5,262 nt of DNA from positions 1 through 5,262 of the forward strand of contig JAJFJI010000026.1 in the NCBI GenBank assembly GCA_021774205.1. Reading direction: 5' to 3'. A model generated the notes under the pieces. It made no database searches and was not told the origin of the DNA. It was given only the letters and a program-made list of their open reading frames with translations. The stretch is from Nitrosomonas sp. Lineage in GTDB: Bacteria > Pseudomonadota > Gammaproteobacteria > Burkholderiales > Nitrosomonadaceae. This document shows positions 1-5,262 of this stretch, piece by piece (position 1 is the first letter of the stretch; every line of letters starts with the position of its first letter). The position numbers and the translations under genes are program-made.

Positions 1-3000
1 AAATGGCGCGGGGTTAAGTCGAAACATTGAAAAAACCAGAGCCAATGCAGTCAATGCCTTTTCGCCACCTGACAACAATTGGATCGAGCTGTTTTTTTTG
101 CCGGGTGGCTGTGCGGTCAGTTGTACGCCAGAATCGAGAATCTCATCACCAGTTAAAATCAGTTTCGCCTGTCCGCCACCAAATATAGCTGGAAATACTT
201 CACTCAAATTTTTATTTAACGCATTATAAGTTTCCAGTAAGCGTTCCCGGGTTTCCCGGTCAATCTGTCGAATAACATTTTCCAGTGTGGCGACAGCTTC
301 CCTTAAGTCGCATAATTGTGAATCCAAGTAAGCTTCGCGTGCGCACAATGTCTGCAATTCATTTAGTGCAGCAAGATTAACTGCCCCAAGTGCTTGAATT
401 TCACTATTTAAGCGTTCCAGATCGTCCTGTAACACAGCAGGCTTTGTTTTTCCCAGGGCGGGCAATAATAATTCCATATCTGCATCCGCTGCATTCAATT
501 GTTCAGTAAATTGATTTTCAGTAATGCGTGCTTCTTGTTCTTTAAGTTGTGCTTTGTTCACAGACTCCTGTAGCGGATGCAACTTTTGTTCAGAAGTCAT
601 GCGGGCTTCTTCAATTTGCTTTAAATCATTGGCGGCTTCTTCCAGAGTATCACGGGCATGGTTTACGCTTGTTTCATGACTTATACGTTGTGATAAACAA
701 TCCTGCAACTGAATATTTAATTTATCCTGATCAATCGTATTTTTCTCCAATAACAAATTTTCAAGTTTATTTGCTAATCTTACTGCATTTTCATCAATAA
801 CCTGGATAGTTTCTTGTATTTCATTTGTTTTGTTCTGACAGTTCTTTTTATGGAACGCGGTCGCTTGTACTTCGTGTATGGTATTTTGCGTTAACTGCCT
901 TTGTTTTGTGAGTAATTGGTCTGCTGTTTCCCAAGCAACCTGATTTTGTTGAAGCATTTTTTTTAATTCTTCTATTTCTACTGCATGGCTGGTTATTTTT
1001 TTCTGAGCATTTTTTTGATGTAAGCGCTCAGTTTTAAATTGATGCGCAATATCAATTAATTCGCTGTCAATTTGTTTGCGCCGTTGATCTGTGCGTTCAG
1101 CCAGTTGTGTATATTTAATCATTTGTAGTTGCGAATCATGGTGCTGGCGTTGCAGTTGTTCACATTCTTGGCGGTAAATTTTGATTGTTTCAATGACTTT
1201 GCTACAAGCTAGTTCCGCAGCAAGAAATCGGGTTTGTTCCTGGTCTAGATTCTTTTCAATATTTTTTGTTTCGGCGCTGATTTGATTAAGTTCCTGTTTG
1301 CGTGTCAAAACGCCATGTAGTTGGGAGTCCGGCGAAAAAAAAGTCAAACTATGCCGGGTGAAAATATGGCCTTCTGGTGTTACCAGTATTTCACTGGGGA
1401 CTAAATTTCCCCTCTCAGATAAGCCAGTTTGAATATTATCAACAACAAATATGTTGCATAACCACTCATCCAGTACCGATTTAATCGCCGGATGACTACA
1501 GCTTAGATGCTCCAGTATTGATTGCCGATGATGTTTTTTTGTTTGTTTGTCTTTAGCGGTGTTAACGGGTTGTTCAGAAACGCCAACTGATTCAAATAAC
1601 GTCCATTTTCCAGGTGGCAGATCATCCATCCATTCCTGGATGACTTCCAGTCGATCAAATTCAGTACTGTTAAGCCGTTCACGTAAAATTGCTTCTAATG
1701 CATATTCCCAGCCTTTTTCAACTTGAATGTTTTGCCATAATCGCGGCAAAATATCGAACTGATGGCCGGTCATCCATTTGTTTAACGCTTGATTACTTTC
1801 AAGTTGGCGCTGCAGTCGCTGTAGTGCGTCAAATCTTGCCTGTGCTTGCGTTGCTGCCTGTTGTAATGTTTGTCTTTTTTTAATAATCTCATCTTTAGTG
1901 TTGGTTTCATGCGGCAATTGCTTTTCAGCTTGTATTAAGGCCATTTTTTTTTGTGATAATGTTAATTCCAAATTTTTGGTTTCACTCTGTAGCGCAGATA
2001 GCGTATCGGAATCTTGTTGCGGTAATGAATTCAGTTCTTGTTCCAGTCGTGACTGACGGGATTCTAGTTGTTGCAATGTTTTCAATGCATGGTTGATGTG
2101 GTTTTCCTCGAGTTGGCCAGCTTGTTCGATCAGCAACAGATTGCGTTGACAGTCATTAAGACTTTTCTGGCGGGTGCGAGAATCTGCTTCTGCTACGGGT
2201 AGTTTTTCATTTTCAACGATATTTTTTTGTACGGATAATTCATGTGTCAAATGAGCTTGTTCAAATTCCTGGTTCCAATGTTCCAGGTTGTTTAACGCGT
2301 TTTTCTTTTGTTCAGAATTTTCCGCCAGTTGTTTTTCTGCTTCGGTAATCTGTTCTAACAGGCGTTGATTGGTTTCGCTTAGGTGTTTGATTTCCTGTTC
2401 AATCCGGGTCACTTCCGCGTTGGCGGCATAGAGCGCGCCTTGTGATTCATGTAGCGCATCACTGTCGGCATAATGTCGATGGCGAATTTCCTCAAGCTCT
2501 TTTTTTGTTTTTTGCAAGAAAGTTGTTTCGGCTTCCAGTTTAAACTTGATGCGTTGAATTTCCTCTTCAGCCTGCGTGCGCTGTGCCTCGGCTTTCTGTT
2601 TACGTGCCAACCATAGAAGATTTTGTGTGTGGTGTAATTTCTGCTGTATTGCATTAAACTGACGTGCCACCTCAGCCTGCGCTTCCAAATGTTGTAATTG
2701 TTTTCTTAATTCTTGACAGATATCTTCAACGCGTAGCAGGTTCTTCTGGGTATCGGTCAAGCGTCGTTCGGTTTCGTGGCGGCGTTCTCGGTACTTGGAG
2801 ATGCCGGCTGCTTCTTCAAGAAATACTTTTAATTCTTGCGGTTTAGCTTCAATGACACGAGAGATCATTCCTTGTTCAATGATGGCGTAACCTTTCCCAC
2901 CGATACCGGTACCAAGAAAAAGGTCGGCGATATCGCGCCGGCGTACGCGCATATTATTAATCGAATAGATGGAGTCGCCATCTCGGTGTACGACCCGTTT

Positions 3001-3309
3001 GATGGAAATTTCAGCGTAGCTTGACCACTGTCCAGCCGCTTTACCAAGCTTGTTGTCGAATTTTAGCTCCACACTAGCGCGACTGACAGGCTTGCGACTA
3101 GCGGACCCGGTGAAAATTACATCTTGCATGGATTCTCCACGCAGCGCGGAAGCTTTTGATTCGCCCAGTACCCATCGTACGGCATCAATGATATTGGATT
3201 TTCCACAACCGTTTGGCCCAACAACGCCGACCAGGTCACCTGGAATAGCAATAGCTGTTGGGTCAACAAAGGATTTGAAGCCTGCAAGTTTAATATGGGT
3301 GAGACGCAA
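1..3309 (-). CDS. smc: Chromosome segregation ATPase SMC, C-terminus cut by window edge
   Basis: This is the structural maintenance of chromosomes protein, which dimerises and, with ScpA and ScpB, forms an ATP-driven ring that compacts and helps segregate the nucleoid. The frame is open for 1103 codons. Residues 1-39 carry the family opening (MRLTHIKLAGFKSFVDPT) and the Walker A motif GPNGCGKSN at 31-39. The Q-loop region (GYAIIEQG) lies near residues 131-138. Two long Gln/Glu/Lys-rich coiled-coil arms (about 170-510 and 670-1010) flank a hinge at about 515-665, which contains GWEYALEAILRERLNS. The C-terminal head resumes with LGAVNLAAL near 970 and has the ABC signature LSGGEK at 1079-1084. 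The sequence stops at LNPAPF, just before the expected Walker B DEVDAPLD, so about 70-90 residues are probably missing. The start is TTG: an in-frame TAA lies at 3319-3321, and the first internal ATG (codon 61) would remove Walker A. The family assignment is very secure. Confidence 0.97.
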   Translation of the reverse strand, partial: MRLTHIKLAGFKSFVDPTAIAIPGDLVGVVGPNGCGKSNIIDAVRWVLGESKASALRGESMQDVIFTGSASRKPVSRASVELKFDNKLGKAAGQWSSYAEISIKRVVHRDGDSIYSINNMRVRRRDIADLFLGTGIGGKGYAIIEQGMISRVIEAKPQELKVFLEEAAGISKYRERRHETERRLTDTQKNLLRVEDICQELRKQLQHLEAQAEVARQFNAIQQKLHHTQNLLWLARKQKAEAQRTQAEEEIQRIKFKLEAETTFLQKTKKELEEIRHRHYADSDALHESQGALYAANAEVTRIEQEIKHLSETNQRLLEQITEAEKQLAENSEQKKNALNNLEHWNQEFEQAHLTHELSVQKNIVENEKLPVAEADSRTRQKSLNDCQRNLLLIEQAGQLEENHINHALKTLQQLESRQSRLEQELNSLPQQDSDTLSALQSETKNLELTLSQKKMALIQAEKQLPHETNTKDEIIKKRQTLQQAATQAQARFDALQRLQRQLESNQALNKWMTGHQFDILPRLWQNIQVEKGWEYALEAILRERLNSTEFDRLEVIQEWMDDLPPGKWTLFESVGVSEQPVNTAKDKQTKKHHRQSILEHLSCSHPAIKSVLDEWLCNIFVVDNIQTGLSERGNLVPSEILVTPEGHIFTRHSLTFFSPDSQLHGVLTRKQELNQISAETKNIEKNLDQEQTRFLAAELACSKVIETIKIYRQECEQLQRQHHDSQLQMIKYTQLAERTDQRRKQIDSELIDIAHQFKTERLHQKNAQKKITSHAVEIEELKKMLQQNQVAWETADQLLTKQRQLTQNTIHEVQATAFHKKNCQNKTNEIQETIQVIDENAVRLANKLENLLLEKNTIDQDKLNIQLQDCLSQRISHETSVNHARDTLEEAANDLKQIEEARMTSEQKLHPLQESVNKAQLKEQEARITENQFTEQLNAADADMELLLPALGKTKPAVLQDDLERLNSEIQALGAVNLAALNELQTLCAREAYLDSQLCDLREAVATLENVIRQIDRETRERLLETYNALNKNLSEVFPAIFGGGQAKLILTGDEILDSGVQLTAQPPGKKNSSIQLLSGGEKALTALALVFSMFRLNPAPF

Positions 3310-3324
3310 TTTTATAGATTACCC

Positions 3325-3352
3325 GTTATAATGGGACTGCTAACATAGACAA
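3325..3352 (-). promoter_or_regulatory. Candidate sigma70-type promoter of smc
   Basis: Read on the minus strand, TTGTCT (3352-3347, 4 of 6 matches to the -35 consensus) is followed after 16 bp by TATAAC (3330-3325, 5 of 6 matches to the -10 consensus). It faces smc and is the best such pair in the gap. Transcription would begin near 3318, leaving a leader of only about 9 nt before the TTG start. That is too short to include the weak GGGT at 3324-3321. Either smc is nearly leaderless from this promoter, or the true promoter lies further upstream. This is a consensus match only. Confidence 0.35.
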
Positions 3353-3401
3353 GTCAGAACTAAATGTCACCATGGAATATATACCTAACATTTTTTAGCA
3401 T

Positions 3402-3407
3402 AGAGAG
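3402..3407 (+). promoter_or_regulatory. Possible ribosome binding site of the 58-aa ORF
   Basis: AGAGAG lies 8 nt upstream of the ATG at 3416 and is a partial Shine-Dalgarno match. An in-frame TAG at 3401-3403 means this ATG is the first possible start of that frame. The site supports translation of the small ORF but does not prove it, since purine-rich hexamers are common. Confidence 0.35.
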
Positions 3408-3415
3408 CAGAGAAA

Positions 3416-3592
3416 ATGAGGCGCTGGTTTTCTATTGCCGGTGTTAATTTTTTGTATTGGTACCGGTGGGTAAAACCATCGCTAATATTGCCAAAAAATA
3501 AGTTGATTCTTCTCAGCGTATTGTGTGGTTTCTGTGTTTTTAATCAGCATAACATCATTAAGCTCATGAGAGTCATGAAGAAAGCTGCTTAA
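3416..3592 (+). CDS. Small basic, partly hydrophobic protein of unknown function (58 aa)
   Basis: I do not recognise this protein. The frame runs from an ATG with a modest ribosome binding site to TAA and encodes 58 residues. It has ten Lys/Arg and no Asp or Glu. An aromatic-rich N-terminal part (FLYWYRW, residues 12-18) precedes a short hydrophobic stretch at residues 30-42 (LILLSVLCGFCVF), and the C-terminus is basic (MRVMKKAA). This could fit a small inner-membrane or membrane-associated protein. It lies on the strand opposite smc, 124 bp before queF and in the same direction. It could equally be a chance ORF in AT-rich intergenic DNA, because absence of acidic residues is also common in spurious frames. 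No function is proposed. Confidence 0.4.
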   Translation: MRRWFSIAGVNFLYWYRWVKPSLILPKNKLILLSVLCGFCVFNQHNIIKLMRVMKKAA

Positions 3593-3655
3593 TAAATTTC
3601 GTGATCTTCATGATATATTGAAAAAATGTTTCACGATCCGCATCGCGAATTTAGT

Positions 3656-3683
3656 TTGTAAATTTTTTGCCGATAGATATATT
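3656..3683 (+). promoter_or_regulatory. Weak candidate promoter before queF
   Basis: TTGTAA (3656-3661, 4 of 6 matches to the -35 consensus) and TATATT (3678-3683, 5 of 6 matches to the -10 consensus) are 16 bp apart. Transcription would start near 3690, about 27 nt before the queF ATG, leaving room for a ribosome binding site. The region is AT-rich, so such matches arise easily by chance. The gap 3593-3716 shows no preQ1 riboswitch that I can recognise. Confidence 0.25.
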
Positions 3684-3703
3684 TTAACTGATTTATTCAG
3701 AAT

Positions 3704-3709
3704 AAGAGA
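3704..3709 (+). promoter_or_regulatory. Ribosome binding site that favours the queF ATG at 3717
   Basis: AAGAGA sits 7 nt before the ATG at 3717, a normal Shine-Dalgarno distance. This supports starting queF here and not at the TTG at 3618 in the same frame, which has no evident binding site. Confidence 0.45.
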
Positions 3710-3716
3710 ATGGAAA

Positions 3717-4136
3717 ATGCCAAGCAGATCAACAAAAAAACTGGAGACATTCCCTAATCCAATGCCGAAACGGGATTACCATATTCATATGGAGATTCCA
3801 GAGTTTACTTGTCTTTGCCCGAAAACGGGGCAACCCGATTTCGCAACATTAATCCTCGATTATATTCCTGACAAAAAGTGTGTCGAATTAAAAAGCCTCA
3901 AATTATATATATGGTCTTTCCGGGATAAGGGTGTTTTCCATGAAGCGGTCACTAACAATATTCTTGATGATCTCATTGCCGCGCTTAAACCAAGATACAT
4001 TCGGCTAATTGCCCGGTTTTATGTGCGTGGCGGTATTTTTACCAATGTTACCGTGGAACACCGCAAGCCCGGTTGGGAGCCACAACCAACGGTATTCCTA
4101 AAAGAATTTGATGAACAATCAAATGTACGTAGGTAA
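3717..4136 (+). CDS. queF: NADPH-dependent preQ0 reductase QueF, short single-domain type
   Basis: QueF reduces the nitrile 7-cyano-7-deazaguanine (preQ0) to the amine preQ1 using two NADPH, a cytoplasmic step in queuosine tRNA-modification synthesis. The 139-residue protein shows the tunnel-fold QueF motifs. LCPKTGQPDFA at 33-43 contains the catalytic Cys34 and Asp41. ELKSLK at 57-62 is the conserved motif linked to NADPH binding, and FHE at 74-76 supplies His75 and substrate-binding Glu76. All of these sit at a constant offset of 21 from Bacillus subtilis Cys55, Asp62, His96 and Glu97 (numbering from memory), so the active site is complete. Its length matches the short YkvM-like form. The ATG at 3717 is chosen because it gives the usual beginning (MPSRSTKKLETFPNP) and has a ribosome binding site; the 33 extra residues from the TTG at 3618 do not resemble the family. 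About 20 residues after EHRKPGW form a variable tail. Its end overlaps the next gene. Confidence 0.95.
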   Translation: MPSRSTKKLETFPNPMPKRDYHIHMEIPEFTCLCPKTGQPDFATLILDYIPDKKCVELKSLKLYIWSFRDKGVFHEAVTNNILDDLIAALKPRYIRLIARFYVRGGIFTNVTVEHRKPGWEPQPTVFLKEFDEQSNVRR

Positions 4137-5262
4137 TTTTCCATTTAAAGTAATTGGTTGCCTAGTGATTGTTGGGCATATACTTTGGTTGCGCTGCTCA
4201 GCCATTGTTTTAATGATTTGTGTGTCATTGATATTGCTGGCTATTACTGCTAATGCAGCTAATGCAGTAGAGTTTCAAGCTATCGCATATGCGCATAAAA
4301 ATCATCAACTGTTTTTGGCTAATCGTGCCAATCAGCCAAATGATATATGGGTGCGTATACGTAATGGGTTTGCATTAAAGGATTTTGACAGCAGGGCTGT
4401 GCGTAACCATGAGATTTCATATACGCGCCATCCAAAATATATCCACCGAATAATCGAGCGTAGTAAACCATATCTCTACCATATCGCGGAGGAGGTCGAG
4501 CGCCGGGGTATGCCGACTGAGATCGTATTGCTCCCTTTGGTTGAAAGCGCCTTTGATCCCAAAGCAAAATCCAAAAGTAACGCGCTTGGTTTGTGGCAAT
4601 TCATTCCAGCAACGGGTGAAAGCTATGGTCTAATGCAAAATAAATGGCATGATGATCGTAAGGATATTATTGCGGCAACCAGTGCCGCGCTCGATTATCT
4701 GCAAAAACTCCATACAATTTTCGGTGACTGGAAGCTGGCTCTAGCAGCTTATAATTGGGGGAAAACCGCCGTAAGACGTTCAATTGCCAGCAACCATGAA
4801 AAAGGACGGCCTGCCAGTTTCCGTTATCTCGAATTACCATCTGAAACGCGCAATCATGTTTATAAGTTAATTGCAGTAAGAAATATTATCGCGGCGCCAG
4901 AAAAATTTGGTGTTAAGCTTGCCTCAATATCTAATCAGCCCTTTTTTGCCAAGATCAAGATTAGTTATCCTGTGAATATTTCGCATGTAGCACAGCTTGC
5001 AGATATATCCATTGATGAATTCAAAGCACTTAATCCTGCGTATAAACGTAGCGTTATTAAAATTGAAGATGCGCCACGTATTGTATTATTGCCCGTCGAA
5101 AAAGAAGAAATGTTCTTAAGAAACTTCGAAATCTATAGCAAGCTATTCAGGCTGCCGCAGATTTCTCAGTTAAAAGAAGAAGGATACACAGATGAAATTA
5201 CAAGGGCTCAAGAAATTATTTTGATGCATTTGGACGTAATCAACGATATTAAGAAGAAAAAA
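4123..5262 (+). CDS. mltD: Membrane-bound lytic murein transglycosylase D-like protein, C-terminus cut by window edge
   Basis: Lytic transglycosylases cleave the MurNAc-GlcNAc bond of peptidoglycan and leave 1,6-anhydro-MurNAc ends; this family acts in the periplasm. The frame is open for 380 codons to the window edge. Numbered from the ATG at 4123, residues 1-48 are hydrophobic and end in a doubled Ala-x-Ala site (TANAANA). The family 1 SLT domain spans about 112-270. Its catalytic glutamate is Glu141 in LPLVESAFDP, followed by ALGLWQFIPATGESYGL (154-170) and AAYNWG (208-213). Residues about 278-335 (YPVNISHVAQLADISIDEFKALNP) look like a LysM-type peptidoglycan-binding module. The last residues seen are charged and Lys-rich. 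I see no convincing lipobox, unlike E. coli MltD. The start is uncertain: the ATG at 4123 lies inside queF and has a poor binding site; a TTG at 4189 or ATG at 4213 would give a shorter, more conventional signal peptide. The enzyme class is secure and the subfamily likely. Confidence 0.92.
   Translation, partial: MYVGNFPFKVIGCLVIVGHILWLRCSAIVLMICVSLILLAITANAANAVEFQAIAYAHKNHQLFLANRANQPNDIWVRIRNGFALKDFDSRAVRNHEISYTRHPKYIHRIIERSKPYLYHIAEEVERRGMPTEIVLLPLVESAFDPKAKSKSNALGLWQFIPATGESYGLMQNKWHDDRKDIIAATSAALDYLQKLHTIFGDWKLALAAYNWGKTAVRRSIASNHEKGRPASFRYLELPSETRNHVYKLIAVRNIIAAPEKFGVKLASISNQPFFAKIKISYPVNISHVAQLADISIDEFKALNPAYKRSVIKIEDAPRIVLLPVEKEEMFLRNFEIYSKLFRLPQISQLKEEGYTDEITRAQEIILMHLDVINDIKKKK
4249..4266 (+). 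repeat. Perfect 9-bp tandem repeat in the mltD signal-peptide region
   Basis: GCTAATGCA occurs twice back to back (4249-4257 and 4258-4266), in frame. It encodes Ala-Asn-Ala twice at residues 43-48, so two consecutive Ala-x-Ala signal peptidase I sites are present. The unit of three whole codons preserves the frame, as expected of a small slippage duplication. Confidence 0.8.

Noticed and set aside
549..3331. Short ORFs opposite or out of frame within smc (for example 549-800, 1689-1883, 2409-2654, 2664-2846, 2836-3024, 3050-3331)
   Set aside because: They lie within the continuous, well-recognised smc frame and their translations resemble no family. They are shadows of the real gene.
3599..3636. 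Inverted repeat TCGTGA / TCACGA around a 26-bp spacer upstream of queF
   Set aside because: The arms are only 6 bp and the loop is long, with no T-run after it. It is not a terminator and is too weak to call an operator.
3618..3716. A 33-residue N-terminal extension of QueF from the TTG at 3618
   Set aside because: The extra residues do not resemble QueF, there is no ribosome binding site before the TTG, and the ATG at 3717 has one and gives the usual family N-terminus.
3593..3716. A preQ1 riboswitch before queF
   Set aside because: Such a switch would be plausible for a queuosine gene, but I see neither the expected stem nor the A-rich tail pattern of the known preQ1 classes.
4150..4161. 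Lipobox-like VIGC at residues 10-13 of the MltD-like protein
   Set aside because: Almost no hydrophobic core precedes the Cys, and the long hydrophobic stretch follows it, opposite to a lipoprotein signal.
4319..4599. Minus-strand ORFs at 4319-4567 and 4417-4599
   Set aside because: They are antisense to the SLT catalytic domain of the transglycosylase, and neither translation is recognisable.

Overview
This window looks like an ordinary housekeeping stretch of a Gram-negative bacterial chromosome, moderately AT-rich by eye. The SMC, QueF and MltD sequences all resemble beta-proteobacterial versions. A Nitrosomonas-like ammonia oxidiser is a reasonable guess, but that is inference from remembered family features and was not checked by a search.

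Layout: positions 1-3309 on the minus strand hold almost all of smc, the chromosome-condensation ATPase. It is open over 1103 codons with no stop or frameshift, and the window edge cuts it just before the Walker B aspartates. Its only credible start is a TTG at 3309, because an in-frame stop lies four codons upstream (3319-3321). Positions 3310-3415 form a divergent intergenic region with a candidate smc promoter on the minus strand. To its right, on the plus strand, lie a small unrecognised ORF (3416-3592, 58 aa, basic, with no acidic residue), a 124-bp gap with a weak candidate promoter, queF (3717-4136), and an mltD-like lytic transglycosylase (4123 to the window end). The mltD-like frame begins inside the last codons of queF, overlapping it by 14 bp.

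How the genes relate: SMC organises and helps segregate the chromosome. QueF makes preQ1 for the queuosine tRNA modification. The MltD-like enzyme cleaves peptidoglycan in the periplasm. They do not form one pathway. The queF-mltD overlap does suggest one transcript and possibly translational coupling. I see no mobile element, CRISPR array, tRNA, rRNA, recognised riboswitch or clear rho-independent terminator. I do not see a convincing undescribed system; the 58-aa ORF is the one element I cannot explain.
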